Shown here: positions 48,906 to 59,960 of the stretch, piece after piece
How the letters are laid out: each line of letters opens with the position of its first letter
Position numbering within the stretch: the first letter of the stretch is position 1
NCBI RefSeq assembly: GCF_004348685.1
Contig: NZ_SMKO01000016.1
Span: 25,332 to 89,331, forward strand
Direction: 5' to 3'
Length of the DNA: 64,000 nucleotides
Source: Nonomuraea deserti
Lineage (GTDB): Bacteria > Actinomycetota > Actinomycetes > Streptosporangiales > Streptosporangiaceae
The notes under the pieces: model-generated
The model's input: only the letters and a program-made list of their open reading frames with translations
The model's database searches: none
What the model was told of the DNA's origin: nothing
Program-made: the position numbers and the translations under genes

Positions 48906-49090
48906 TCACGGCACGTCGACGAGCGAGTCGAGCACCGGCACGAGCTGCTCCTCCTCGTAGGCGAAGTGCGACTCGGGCGCGCCGGCGATGCGGTCGGGCG
49001 CCGCTGCCCCGGAAGCCGTCCTCGGCTCCTTGGCCGGCTCGGCGACGACGGCGTGCTCGTCCCGCTCGGCGCGGGGCTGGTGGCGGGGGG
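48906..49090 (-). pseudogene. 3' remnant of a hemerythrin (HHE) domain gene
   Basis: The last codons on the minus strand read E-S-H-F-A-Y-E-E-E-Q-L-V-P-V-L-D-S-L, the typical C-terminal helix of hemerythrin-domain proteins with its iron-ligand His and Glu. Nothing resembling the rest of the domain lies upstream, where the TetR promoter begins. A truncated relic. Confidence 0.5.
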
Positions 49091-49102
49091 CTCCTGGCCG
49101 AC

Positions 49103-49120
49103 CGTACGGTGTACCGTACG
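49103..49120. promoter_or_regulatory. TetR auto-operator overlapping a leaderless promoter
   Basis: CGTACGGT-GT-ACCGTACG is a perfect 8-bp inverted repeat. It contains the TACCGT -10 hexamer (49112-49117), and the GTG of the TetR gene starts 6 bases after that hexamer. Binding by the TetR product would block its own transcription. Confidence 0.75.
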
Positions 49121-49123
49121 AAC

Positions 49124-49903
49124 GTGACCGTTGAGTACTCGGGAAAGGGCGACCCCGCGCGCAGCCTGGCACTGCTCTGGCGCACCAGCGAGCGGGCCAG
49201 CCGCAAGGGCAGGCCGGAGCTGAGCGTCGACCGCATCGTGCGGGCCGCCATCGAGGTGGCCGACGCGGAGGGCCTGCAGGCGTTGTCCATGCGGCGCGTG
49301 GCCGAGCGGCTGGGCGTCGGGACGATGTCGCTCTACACGTACGTGCCCGGCAAGCCTGAGCTGCTCGACGTCATGCTGGACACCGTCTACGGCGAGACCG
49401 CCAGGCCGGAGGACGTGCCCGGCGGCTGGCGCAGCCGGCTGGAGCAGATCGCCAGGGCGAACTGGGCCCTCTACCTGCGCCACCCCTGGCTGCTGCAGGT
49501 GGCGACGAGCCGCCCCGTGCTCGGCCCCAATGTCACCGCGAAATACGACTACGAGCTGCGCGCGATCGACGGGATCGGGCTGACGGACCTGGAGATGGAC
49601 TCGGTGATCACTCTGATCACCGGGTTCGTGCACGGCACGGCCAGGGGCGCGGTGGAGGCCGCCCAGGCCGAGACCCGGACGGGCATGACCGACGAGCAGT
49701 GGTGGGCCGCGCACTCGCCCTTCTTCGGCAGGATCGCCGACGTCGACCGCTATCCCACGGCGACCCGGGTGGGGCAGGCGGTGGGGGAGGAGCTCAACGC
49801 CGCCTACAACCCCGAGCACGCCTTCGAGTTCGGCCTCCGGCGCGTGCTCGACGGCATCGAGGCCCTGGTGACGAGCCGCGCCACCGGTGAGGTGATCGGC
49901 TGA
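49124..49903 (+). CDS. TetR/AcrR-family transcriptional regulator
   Basis: About 259 residues. The N-terminal helix-turn-helix is I-V-R-A-A-I-E-V-A-D-A-E-G-L then M-R-R-V-A-E-R-L-G-V-G-T-M-S-L-Y-T-Y-V, followed by a TetR_C-type ligand domain. The GTG at 49124 was chosen because an earlier GTG at 49109 lies inside the operator palindrome. It is convergent with the choline operon; which genes it controls besides itself is unclear. Confidence 0.9.
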   Translation: MTVEYSGKGDPARSLALLWRTSERASRKGRPELSVDRIVRAAIEVADAEGLQALSMRRVAERLGVGTMSLYTYVPGKPELLDVMLDTVYGETARPEDVPGGWRSRLEQIARANWALYLRHPWLLQVATSRPVLGPNVTAKYDYELRAIDGIGLTDLEMDSVITLITGFVHGTARGAVEAAQAETRTGMTDEQWWAAHSPFFGRIADVDRYPTATRVGQAVGEELNAAYNPEHAFEFGLRRVLDGIEALVTSRATGEVIG

Positions 49904-49946
49904 CCGCCCTGCCGGGCGGCGCGCTGTCGGACCGGTGGCGGGTGTC

Positions 49947-51581
49947 TCAGGCCGGTCGCGGGTGGCGGTAGAACTCCACCGGCTCCGGAGGTAACGGGGT
50001 GTTGCCGAGGATGAGGTCGGCCGACTTCTCGGCGAGCATCATGACCGGGGCGTAGATGTTGCCGTTGGTGACGTACGGCATCGCCGAGGCGTCCACCACG
50101 CGCAGCCCGTCGAGGCCGTGGACGCGCATCGTCCCCGGGTCCACCACCGCTGTCTCGTCCGTGCCCATCTTGCAGGTGCAGGAGGGGTGGAGCGCGGTCT
50201 CGGCGTCCCTGGCCACCCAGTCGAGGATCTCCTCGTCGCTCTGCACGGCGGGGCCGGGGGAGAGCTCGCCGGCGTCGAGGTCGGCCCAGGCGGGCTGGGC
50301 CAGGATGGTCCTGGCGTGCCTGACGGCCTCCACCCACTCGCGGCGGTCCTGGTCGGTGGAGAGGTAGTTGAAGCGCAGGGCCGGCTTCCGGCGGGGGTCG
50401 GCCGACGTGATCCGCACCGAGCCCCTGGCGTCCGAATACATCGGGCCGATGTGCACCTGGTAACCGTGGCCGCCGGCCGGGGCGGAGCCGTCGTAGCGGA
50501 CCGCGATCGGCAGGAAGTGGAACATCAGGTTCGGGTACGCCACGTCGTCGTTGGAGCGGATGAAGCCGCCGGCCTCGAAGTGGTTGGTGGCGCCGGGGCC
50601 GCTCCTGCGGAAGAGCCAGTCGGCGCCGATGAAGGGCCTGCGCCATCTGGCCAGCGACGGTTGCTGCGAGACCGGCTGCCTGCAGCCGTGCTGGACGTAC
50701 ACCTCCAGGTGGTCCTGCAGGTTCTCGCCCACGCCGGGAAGGTCGTGCACCATCTTCACGCCCAGGGGCTCCAGCAGGTCACGAGGGCCGACGCCGGACA
50801 GTTGCAGGAGCTGGGGGGTGTTGACGGCGCCGGCGCTCAGGATGACCTCGCCCGCCTCGATGCGCTCGCCGCCGCACCGCACGCCGACGGCCCTGGTGCC
50901 GTCGAAGAGCACGCGCTCCACGAGCACGCGGGTTCTGACCGTGAGGTTGCGCCGGCGGCGTGCCGGGTGCAGGTAGGCGCGGGCCGCGCTGAGCCGGCGG
51001 CCGCGGTGGACGTTGCGGTCGAAGGCGGCGAAGCCCTCCTGGCGGTAGCCGTTCACGTCGTCGGTCAGCGGGTGGCCGGCCTGCTGCACGGCTTCGAAGA
51101 ACGCCTCGAAGAGCGGGCCGCGGGCCGGGCCGCGTTCGAGCTTCAGCGGGCCGTCGCCGCCGCGGAAGTCCGTGCCGGGCTCGGCCAGGCAGGTCTCCAT
51201 GCGCTTGAAGTAGGGCAGGCAGTGCGCGTAGTCCCAGTGCTCCATGCCGGGATCGGCGGCCCAGCGTTCGTAGTCGAGCGGGTTGCCGCGCTGGAAGATC
51301 ATGCCGTTGATGCTGCTGGAGCCGCCCAGCACCTTGCCGCGGGCGTGGTAGACGCGGCGGCCGTGCATGTGCGGCTCGGGCTCGGACTCGTATTTCCAGT
51401 CGTAGAAGCGGCTGCCGATCGGGAACATCAGCGCGGCCGGCATGTGGATGAACACGTCCCACAGGTAGTCGGGCCTGCCCGCCTCCAGCACCAGCACGGA
51501 CGTCGAGGGGTCGGCGCTGAGCCGGTGGGCCAGGGCGCAGCCCGCGCTGCCGCCGCCCACGATGACGTAGTCGTACCTCAA
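49947..51581 (-). CDS. betA: GMC-family choline dehydrogenase/oxidase
   Basis: Flavoprotein of about 544 residues oxidising an alcohol, probably choline, towards betaine. ADP-binding [13 protein letters not shown] at the N-terminus, [13 protein letters not shown] signature, [15 protein letters not shown], and the C-terminal His in [10 protein letters not shown] take the TTG at 51581, which overlaps the upstream stop and precedes the conserved strand by two residues; GTG at 51602 is an alternative. Last gene of the OpuA-like operon; no betaine aldehyde dehydrogenase is adjacent. Confidence 0.85.
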   Translation of the reverse strand: MRYDYVIVGGGSAGCALAHRLSADPSTSVLVLEAGRPDYLWDVFIHMPAALMFPIGSRFYDWKYESEPEPHMHGRRVYHARGKVLGGSSSINGMIFQRGNPLDYERWAADPGMEHWDYAHCLPYFKRMETCLAEPGTDFRGGDGPLKLERGPARGPLFEAFFEAVQQAGHPLTDDVNGYRQEGFAAFDRNVHRGRRLSAARAYLHPARRRRNLTVRTRVLVERVLFDGTRAVGVRCGGERIEAGEVILSAGAVNTPQLLQLSGVGPRDLLEPLGVKMVHDLPGVGENLQDHLEVYVQHGCRQPVSQQPSLARWRRPFIGADWLFRRSGPGATNHFEAGGFIRSNDDVAYPNLMFHFLPIAVRYDGSAPAGGHGYQVHIGPMYSDARGSVRITSADPRRKPALRFNYLSTDQDRREWVEAVRHARTILAQPAWADLDAGELSPGPAVQSDEEILDWVARDAETALHPSCTCKMGTDETAVVDPGTMRVHGLDGLRVVDASAMPYVTNGNIYAPVMMLAEKSADLILGNTPLPPEPVEFYRHPRPA

Positions 51582-52513
51582 CGGGGAATCCAGTCCTTCC
51601 ACACGATCTTGTTCTCGGCGACCCACCGCTCGGCCGCCTGCTCGGCGGTCATCTTCTCGTTGATCATGTCACTGGCCACGGTGTTCTGGTCGTCGTTGGT
51701 CCAGCTGAAGTTGCGGACCAGCTCGTACGCCTGCCCGCCGGTCTCCGCGAACCGCCGGCTGACGATCTTGTCGAGCAGGTAGGGAGGGTAGTCGCAGGCG
51801 ACCTTGGCCGGGACCTCGTCGCAGCCCACCGCGTACGGGGGCAGCGCGACCTTGACGAGCTTGACCTTGGTGAACAACCATTGCGGTTCGTAGAAATACA
51901 TGAGCAAGGGCGTCCGGTTCCTCGTCGCGGACTGGGCCGCCTTGATCAACGCCTCTTCGCTGCCCGAGTAGACGACTTTGTAGTTGAGGTTGAGGTTCTT
52001 GACGAGTGTCTCGTCGTTGGTCACGAACGTCGGATCGCCGTCCAGGATCTGTCCGGCATTTCCCGTCTTTGCGGTACGGAAGAGGTGCGCGTATTTATTG
52101 AGGTTTCGGTAGTCCGTAATGTCGGGATATTTCTTGGCCATCCACTCGGGGACGTACCAGCCGATCACTCCCTTGTTCCCCGTGAGGCCGGCGGACAGGG
52201 CGACCTTCTTCTCCTCGATGAACTCCTTCTTCAGATCGTTGTGCCCCCAGTTCTCGACGATCACGTCAACCTTGCCGGTTTCGAAGTCCTTCCAGGATTG
52301 CGCCTCCGCCGCCTTCCGCGTCTTCACCGCGTATCCCAGCTCGTGCTTCAGCAGGTACGCCAGCACGGCCGCCTGGGCCTCGTAGCCCACCCAGGCGTGG
52401 ATGTCGATGGCGACCGTCCCCTTGGACACGGTGGCCGAGTCGGGCTCCCCGGCGGAGCAGGCCGTCAGGAGCAGGGCCGCGACCAGCGGCCCGACGAGCG
52501 TCTTCGTTCGCAT
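51578..52513 (-). CDS. Glycine betaine/choline ABC transporter substrate-binding lipoprotein (OpuAC-like, copy 2)
   Basis: 311 residues. Lipobox L-L-T-A-C-S-A-G-E, then the OpuAC domain with [29 protein letters not shown] and C-D-Y-P-P-Y-L. It is about half identical by eye to the adjacent copy 1 but noticeably less GC-biased in codon use (TTT, ATA, AAT, CAA codons), hinting at a different history. It overlaps the start of the GMC gene. Confidence 0.92.
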   Translation of the reverse strand: MRTKTLVGPLVAALLLTACSAGEPDSATVSKGTVAIDIHAWVGYEAQAAVLAYLLKHELGYAVKTRKAAEAQSWKDFETGKVDVIVENWGHNDLKKEFIEEKKVALSAGLTGNKGVIGWYVPEWMAKKYPDITDYRNLNKYAHLFRTAKTGNAGQILDGDPTFVTNDETLVKNLNLNYKVVYSGSEEALIKAAQSATRNRTPLLMYFYEPQWLFTKVKLVKVALPPYAVGCDEVPAKVACDYPPYLLDKIVSRRFAETGGQAYELVRNFSWTNDDQNTVASDMINEKMTAEQAAERWVAENKIVWKDWIPR

Positions 52514-52565
52514 CAGAGGTCTCCGTGCCCGGGCCCCGCGTGCCGGGGCCCGGGTCGTCGAGGGG

Positions 52566-53540
52566 CTACTTGGGGATCCACGCCTGCCACTTGGCGGGGT
52601 TGGCCTCGACCCACTTCTTGGCGGCGTCCTCGCCGGTCATGCCGTTGTTGGTCATGTCGTCGGCGACGGCGTTCTGGTCCTCGTTGGTCCAGTTGAAGTT
52701 CTTGACCAGCTCGTACGCCTTGCCGCCGGTGTCGGCGAACTTCTTGCTGACGATCTTGTCGAGGTCCATCTCCGGGTAGTCGCAGGCCACCTTCTTGGGG
52801 TCGGCGTCGCAGCCCTCGGTGTAGGGCGGCAGGTTGACCCGGACCAGCTCGGTCTGGCTGAACAGCCAGTGCGGGTCCCAGAAGTAGAACAGCAGCGGCT
52901 TCTTCTGCGCCTGCGCCTGCTGGGCGCCCTTGATCAGGGCCGCCTCGCTGCCGCCGGTGACGATCTTGTAGTTGAGCTTGAGGTTCTTGATCAGCGCGGC
53001 CTCGTTGCTGACGTACGACGGGTCGCCGAACAGCAGCTGGCCCTTGTCGCCCGACTCCGAGGTCTTGAACAGCTCGGCGTACTTGTTGAGGTTCTTCCAG
53101 TCGGTGATGTCCGGGTGCTCGTCGGCCATCCACTTGGGGATGTACCAGCCGATGACGCCCTTGTTGCCGGTGGAGCCCGCTTCGACGGCGACCTTCTTCT
53201 CCTCGATGAACTGCTTCTTCAGGTCGGGGTGACCCCAGTTCTCGATGATGACGTCGACGTCGCCGGTCTCGAAGCCCTCCCAGGCCAGCTGCTCCTTGAT
53301 CTCGGGCAGCTCGACGTCGTAGTTGAGCTCGTTCTCCAGCAGGTACGCCACGACGTTGGCGCTGGCCTCGTAACCGACCCATGGATTGATGGCGATCTTC
53401 ACCGTGCCGGCGGAGCCGCCCGAGGCGCTGGCGCCGGCCTCCGGCGCGGCCGAGCTGGTCGAGGTGTCGACCGTGGCTCCGCCGCAGCCCATCGCGGTGA
53501 GCCCAAGGGCGAGAAGGCCTGCGAGCAGGCGAATCTTCAT
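52566..53540 (-). CDS. Glycine betaine/choline ABC transporter substrate-binding lipoprotein (OpuAC-like, copy 1)
   Basis: 324 residues. Signal peptide and lipobox-like A-M-G-C-G-G, a Ser/Ala/Gly linker, and the OpuAC domain with N-P-W-V-G-Y-E-A-S, E-N-W-G-H-P-D-L, G-V-I-G-W-Y-I-P-K-W and C-D-Y-P-E-M-D-L. Trp and Tyr residues of these motifs form the aromatic cage for quaternary amines in the family. The start overlaps the permease stop as ATGA. Confidence 0.93.
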   Translation of the reverse strand: MKIRLLAGLLALGLTAMGCGGATVDTSTSSAAPEAGASASGGSAGTVKIAINPWVGYEASANVVAYLLENELNYDVELPEIKEQLAWEGFETGDVDVIIENWGHPDLKKQFIEEKKVAVEAGSTGNKGVIGWYIPKWMADEHPDITDWKNLNKYAELFKTSESGDKGQLLFGDPSYVSNEAALIKNLKLNYKIVTGGSEAALIKGAQQAQAQKKPLLFYFWDPHWLFSQTELVRVNLPPYTEGCDADPKKVACDYPEMDLDKIVSKKFADTGGKAYELVKNFNWTNEDQNAVADDMTNNGMTGEDAAKKWVEANPAKWQAWIPK

Positions 53541-55449
53541 GTGAACTTCCTCTTTCGGGGGGAAGAGCGCCTGTCGGCGCCCTGCGTGATGCGGTCGAGC
53601 ATGACTCCGAGGAGCACCGTGGCGATGCCCGCCACGAAGCCCATGCCGAAGTCGGTCCGCTGGGAGAAGCCGAGGACCACGTCGTAGCCCAGCGCGCCCG
53701 CCCCGACCAGGCCGCCGATGACGACCATGGCCAGCGTCATCACGATGCCCTGGTTGGCCGCGAGCAGGATGGCCCTCCTGGCCATGGGCAGCTGCACCTT
53801 CCACAGCAGCTGGCGCGGGGTCGAGCCCGCCGAGGCGGCGGCCTCGACGACCGTGGCGGGCACCGCTCTGATGCCGTCCTCGACCAGGCGTACGACCGGC
53901 GGGACCGCGTAGATGACGGAGGCGAAGATCGCGGTGAACCTGGTGGTGCCGAAGAGCGCCAGCGCCGGCAGCAGGTAGACGAACGCGGGCATGGTCTGTG
54001 CGGCGTCGAGGATGGGCCGCTGCACGGCCGAGAAGCGCGGCGAGCGGGCCGCGGCCACCCCGAGCAGCAGGCCGATGGCCAGGGTGACGAGCACCGCGAC
54101 GGCGACCGTGCTCATCGTCATCATGCTGTGCTCCCACAGGCCGAGCAGCGCGATGGCCAGCAGGCAGGCCAGCGCCGTCAGCGCGGGACGCAGCCCGCTC
54201 ACCCGCCAGGCGGCCGCCAGCACCGCGAGCGCCACCAGCCACCACGGAGCCGAGGTGAGCAGCGACTCCAGCGGGTTGAGCAGGGCGCGGGTGGTGACGT
54301 CCTTGATGAACGTCGTCACCGGGTACCAGTTCGTCTCGGCCCAGCGGACGGCGTCGTTCACCTCCGCCACGACGTTGACGGTGAGGTTCTCCGGCCAGAC
54401 GCGCGGCAGCACGGGGATGAGCGCGAGCCCGGCCACCGCCAGCGCACCCGCCCCGGCCAGGTCGGCCCGCGAGGTCGCGGCGTGCGCGTCCCGGCGGGAC
54501 AGGGCCATCGTCATCCGGTCGAGCACCACCGCCATGATCACCACGGCCACACCCGCCGGGAGCATGATGCCGACCTGGGCCCGCGACAGGCCGCGGATGA
54601 TGTCGCCGCCCAGCCCCGGGGCCGAGATCAGGTTCGCGATGACGACCATGGACAGCGCCATCATGATCGTCTGGTTGACCGCCAGCGCCATCGTGGACCT
54701 GGCCAGCGGCAGGTAGACCTTGAACAACGTCTGCCGGCCCGTGGCGCCCAGCGAGGCGGACGCCTCGACCGCCGTGGGGGAGACCTCCGAGATGGCCAGG
54801 GCGGTGATGCGGATGGCGGGCGGGATCGCGTAGATCATCGTCGCGATGGCGCCGGCGGGCGCGCCGATGTGGAAGAACAGCGCGAGCGGCGCCAGGTACG
54901 CGAACGTCGGCATGATCTGCATGACGTCGAGGACCGGCGTCAGCACCCGGCGCACGCGCCAGGAGAGCCCGGCCCACACGCCCAGCGGGATGCCGACGGC
55001 GAGCGACAGCAGCACCGCCACCGCGACCAGGGCCAGCGTGTCGACGCTCGACTCCCAGAGGCCGAGCAGGCCGAACGCGCTCACGCCGCCCACCGCGAGC
55101 GCCGCGATCCACCGGCCGCCGGACAGCCAGCCCAGCGCACCCATGACGCCCGTGATGCCGGGCCAGCCGAGCGCGAGCAGGACGGTGTGGAAGGCGTCGT
55201 AGAGCCCGCCGACGAAGAGCCTGATGTAGTTGAGGAAGTACAGGAAGAGCGGGTTGTCGTTCCTGTTGTCGTCGATCCACTCGCGCAGCTCGGTGACGGC
55301 CAGGAACGGCGCCGCCTCCTTGTTGTGCGGCAGCGTCGCCGTGTCGCGGAAGACCAGGTACGCCGCCGCGAACAGGACCGCTGCCCCAGCAGGGGCCGCC
55401 CACCTCGGCAGGCCGAGCCGGGCCGGCCGGCCGACGGCCGTGGCGCTGC

Positions 55450-55453
<4 letters not shown>
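53537..55453 (-). CDS. Glycine betaine/proline ABC transporter permease with two fused transmembrane domains
   Basis: 638 residues. Two complete BPD_transp units occur in one chain. Each has an EAA loop: [17 protein letters not shown] in the first half and [17 protein letters not shown] in the second. A fused dimer removes the need for homodimerisation of a ProW-type subunit. The start overlaps the ATPase stop as ATGA. Confidence 0.92.
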
Positions 55454-56502
<1,049 letters not shown>

Positions 56503-56841
56503 ACTCGCCTCCTCGTTATGACGTCGCTCAACATATGTGGTGATTAGCGACATTCTCAACGCTGTGACACTCCAGAGATCACGGTGCGGCTTCCGTGTTA
56601 TGCGTTGAAAGCGAACTAACCGCCCATTAGCGGACATTTATCTTGATGTGGGCTAATTTCTCGCTTGGGTGCTTCACGCGTGGGGTCGCAAGTTCTATCC
56701 TCAGGAGTCACACGACTCGACTTTTGTCGCGTTAAGTTCGGTTGGCCGTCCTGTATGGGATGTGTTCCAATTACCCGCACTTGCTGATTTCCCCCGGGGC
56801 GTATGCCCCTCATATACGCCGATTCGGGCGAGGTGCGTTCG
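56503..56841. promoter_or_regulatory. Divergent intergenic region between choline operon and conservon 2
   Basis: A 339-bp AT-richer region with no gene. It holds a repeated ATTAGCG(G)ACATT element (about 56545 and 56627), the GCGGACAT octamer shared with conservon 1 (56630-56637), and a perfect 7-bp inverted repeat GGCGTAT (56798-56804) / ATACGCC (56814-56820) just before the kinase start. Confidence 0.5.
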
Positions 56842-59442
56842 GTGAGTACACAGCTGGGCGAGAGGCAGGCCAGCGAGAGCGGCTGGCGGCTGCGCAATTG
56901 GCGCGTGCGGGCGCGCCTGGTCGCGCTCATCCTCATCCCGACGGCCGCCGCCGTGCTGCTCGGCGGTGTCCAGGTGCTCGCCTCGACCTCCGCCGCCGGT
57001 GACTACGCCCGTACGAACCAGTTCGCCAGGATGTCCGCGGAGCTGGGCGAGCTCACCCACCAGGTGTCCACCGAACGGGCCAGGACCGCGTGGTACATCG
57101 CACGCGACCGGCCCGCGGTCGAGCTGGGCACGGTGCGCACCCAGATGGACCAGACCGACCTGTCCGTCAAGAAGGTGCGCGGCCTCGCGCAGTTCCTGCT
57201 GAACGACGTGAGCGGCCGTACGGCGGACCAGATCGAGACCCTGCTCAGCCGCCTGAACGACCTGAACACCCTGCGCGCGCAGGCGCTCGACGCCAACCTG
57301 CTGCCCGCCCCGGCCGTCGAGCTCTACACGACCGTGATCGCCGACCTGCTCTCCGTGCACAACGAGCTGATCAAGGGCAGTGCCGACGACGAGCTGTTCC
57401 GGCAGACCCGCATGTTCGACGCGCTCGCCCGGGCCAAGGAGAGCGTCTCCTACCAGCAGGCGCTGGTCACGATCGTGCTGGTCGAGGGGGCGTTCGACCC
57501 CGACCAGCTCAAACGTTTCCTCGGCGAGCAGTCCAAGGAGGCCAGCGAGCGCAGGGCCTTCGCCGATGAGGCCACCGCCGGCGAGCGCCGCTTCTTCGAC
57601 GAGACCGTCAACGGCAGGTCCGCTGACCGCATGCTGTTCCTGCGCGAGCTGGTGATGATCAGGGCCACCAACGAGCTGCCGCTGCGCGGGCTCGACCAGG
57701 CCAAGCGCGACGACGCCAAGGAGTGGCACGACGCCGCCGCCGTGGTCGTCGACTCCATGCGCACGGTCGAGCGGCGCCAGGCCCAGGGCATCGTGGCCCG
57801 CAGCGAGGCGCTCAGCGCGGACGAGCGGCGGAAGGCGTTCGTGACCGCGGGCGCGGTGCTCGCGCTGCTGGTGGCCGTGCTGCTGATCACCACCGGTGTG
57901 GCCAGGTCGCTCGTACGCCCCCTGCGCCGCCTGCGCAGCGAGGCGCTGGAGATCGCGGGCCGGCGGCTGCCCGACTTCGTGCAGCATCTGCGCGAGTCGC
58001 GCGACGGCGTGGTCAACGCCGAGGTGCCGCCCATCGGCATCTTCTCCAAGGACGAGGTGGGCGAGGTCGCGCGCGCGTTCGACGAGGTGCACCGCGAGGC
58101 CGTACGGCTGGCGGGCGACGAGGCGCGGTTGCGCTCCAACGTCAACGCCATGTTCGTCAACCTGTCCAGGCGCAGCCAGACGCTCGTCGAACGGCAGCTC
58201 ACGCTGATCGAGCGGCTGGAGCGTGGCGAGCGCGACGACGCCCGGCTCGGCGACCTGTTCAAGCTCGACCACCTGGCCACCCGCATGCGGCGCAACAGCG
58301 AGAACCTGCTCGTCCTGGCCGGCCAGGAAGCCGCCCGCAAGTGGAGCGAGCCGGTCGAGCTGATGGACATCGTACGGGCGGCGCTGGGCGAGGTGGAGAG
58401 CTACGACCGGGTCAGCATCCAGGTCGAGTCGGACGTCGCCATCGCGGGCCAGGCCGTCACCGACGTGGTGCACCTGCTCGCGGAGCTGGTCGAGAACGCC
58501 GTCTCCTTCTCCTCCCGGGACACCAAGGTGATCATCTCCAGCGGCCGCATCGACGAGGGCAGCCTGATGTTGTCGGTCACCGACCAGGGGATCGGCATGA
58601 GCCCCGACGAACTGGCCGAGGCCAACTGGCGGCTGGCCAATCCGCCGGTCGTGGACGTGTCGGTGTCGCGGCGCATGGGCCTGTTCGTGGTCGGCCGGCT
58701 GGCGCTGCGGCACACCATCAGGGTCCAGCTGCGGGCGCAGGACATCGGCGGGCTGACCGCCATGGTGCTGATCCCGCCGATGTTGCTCACGGAGGTGCCG
58801 AGCGCGATGCCCGCGCCGGGACGGGTCCAGGTGCCCAGGCAGGCGCAGGTGCGCACGCCGTCCTTCGGGACCGCCGACTCCTTCGCCGCCCCCGTTCACA
58901 CACCGCCGCCCCCCTTCCTGACAGGCCCTCCACCCGGGCATCCGTCGTTCGACGCCGCACCCGTGGCGGCCGAGCCTTCGTCGTGGTTCGGCCGGTCGCC
59001 GACCAGCCCGGGGGAGCAGCCGCCGTACACCTTTCCGGGCGAGCAGCCGCCGTACACCCAAGCGGCCGAGCCGCCCATCCAGGCGGCCGACCTGCCGGGG
59101 TCGTCCCAGGACGAGTTCCTGCCGATCTTCACCGCCGTCGAGGGGAGCAGCTGGTTCAGCAAGGCGGCCCCCACCGCCGACCACCGCGACTCCTCCTGGA
59201 GCTCGCCCGCCGACCAGGGATGGCAGGCCGCGGGCGCGGCCGCGGAGCCCGCCCAGAGCGGCACCACGAACTCGGGCTTGCCGAAAAGGACGCCGAAGGC
59301 GAATCTGGTACCGGGCACCGCGAATCCGGCGCCCGCTCCCGCTCCCGCTCCACCGCTGTCCCCTGATCGGCTGCGATCCCGGCTGGCCAGCTACCAGCAG
59401 GGCGTGCGCAAGGGCCGTGCCGAGCTCGAGGAGGACTCATGA
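56842..59442 (+). CDS. Conservon sensor-like histidine kinase, NIT domain (CvnA-type, copy 2)
   Basis: 866 residues, paralogous to the kinase at 44530. Two membrane helices (near 33-53 and 340-360) bracket a helical NIT-like sensor. HAMP, F-K-L-D-H-L-A-T-R-M-R-R-N-S-E-N, N-box E-L-V-E-N-A-V-S-F-S and R-M-G-L-F-V-V-G-R-L follow. The disordered tail is shorter, without the hexapeptide array, but keeps E-F-L-P-I-F, L-P-K-R-T-P-K-A-N-L-V-P-G and R-S-R-L-A-S-Y-Q-Q-G-V-R. GTG at 56842 is preferred; an in-frame ATG at 56803 lies inside an inverted repeat. Confidence 0.92.
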   Translation: MSTQLGERQASESGWRLRNWRVRARLVALILIPTAAAVLLGGVQVLASTSAAGDYARTNQFARMSAELGELTHQVSTERARTAWYIARDRPAVELGTVRTQMDQTDLSVKKVRGLAQFLLNDVSGRTADQIETLLSRLNDLNTLRAQALDANLLPAPAVELYTTVIADLLSVHNELIKGSADDELFRQTRMFDALARAKESVSYQQALVTIVLVEGAFDPDQLKRFLGEQSKEASERRAFADEATAGERRFFDETVNGRSADRMLFLRELVMIRATNELPLRGLDQAKRDDAKEWHDAAAVVVDSMRTVERRQAQGIVARSEALSADERRKAFVTAGAVLALLVAVLLITTGVARSLVRPLRRLRSEALEIAGRRLPDFVQHLRESRDGVVNAEVPPIGIFSKDEVGEVARAFDEVHREAVRLAGDEARLRSNVNAMFVNLSRRSQTLVERQLTLIERLERGERDDARLGDLFKLDHLATRMRRNSENLLVLAGQEAARKWSEPVELMDIVRAALGEVESYDRVSIQVESDVAIAGQAVTDVVHLLAELVENAVSFSSRDTKVIISSGRIDEGSLMLSVTDQGIGMSPDELAEANWRLANPPVVDVSVSRRMGLFVVGRLALRHTIRVQLRAQDIGGLTAMVLIPPMLLTEVPSAMPAPGRVQVPRQAQVRTPSFGTADSFAAPVHTPPPPFLTGPPPGHPSFDAAPVAAEPSSWFGRSPTSPGEQPPYTFPGEQPPYTQAAEPPIQAADLPGSSQDEFLPIFTAVEGSSWFSKAAPTADHRDSSWSSPADQGWQAAGAAAEPAQSGTTNSGLPKRTPKANLVPGTANPAPAPAPAPPLSPDRLRSRLASYQQGVRKGRAELEEDS

Positions 59443-59861
59443 AGGAGCTGAGCCAGGCCGCCAGGGACGTCAACTGGCTGGTCACCGGCTTCGTCGAAGA
59501 GGTGCCCGGCGTGGCGCACGCCGTCGTCGTCTCCGCCGACGGGCTGCCCATGGCGTATTCGCGGGGCTTCCCCAAGGACCGCGCCGACCAGCTCGCCGCC
59601 ATCGCGGCGGGCCTGGTCAGCCTCACGCACGGATCGGCGCGGGTCTTCGAGGGCGGAGGGGTCACCCAGACGCTCGTCGAGATGGAGCGCGGACTGCTGC
59701 TCGTGACGTCGATCAGCGACGGATCCTGCCTGGCGGTGCTGGCCGCACCCGACTGCGACATGGGGCTGGTCGCCTACCAGATGACGATCCTGGTCGAGCG
59801 CGCGGGCCAGGTGCTCACGCCCGCCGTACGGGCGGAGCTGTCCGCCGCGCGTCCGTGGTGA
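59439..59861 (+). CDS. Roadblock/LC7-domain protein (CvnB-type, copy 2)
   Basis: 140 residues, very similar to the copy-1 roadblock protein (V-P-G-V-A-H-A-V-V-V-S-A-D-G-L, C-D-M-G-L-V-A-Y-Q-M). ATGA overlap with the kinase. The next conservon gene is displaced 1.35 kb downstream by an inserted TnpB element. Confidence 0.95.
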   Translation: MKELSQAARDVNWLVTGFVEEVPGVAHAVVVSADGLPMAYSRGFPKDRADQLAAIAAGLVSLTHGSARVFEGGGVTQTLVEMERGLLLVTSISDGSCLAVLAAPDCDMGLVAYQMTILVERAGQVLTPAVRAELSAARPW

Positions 59862-59927
59862 TCATGTGTGTTCACAGGCCGCAGACCCCGGGCTTCAGTC
59901 CTTGGGATAGGCCGGAATGGCGGTCAA

Positions 59928-59960
59928 GCTTTAACATGATCAAGCGCTACCATGTTAAGC
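59928..59960 (+). promoter_or_regulatory. Inverted repeat at the tnpB start
   Basis: GCTTTAACATG (59928-59938) and CATGTTAAGC (59951-59960) pair with one bulged base and immediately precede the ATG at 59961. It may be left-end structure or an operator/ribosome-site hairpin limiting tnpB expression. Confidence 0.5.
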
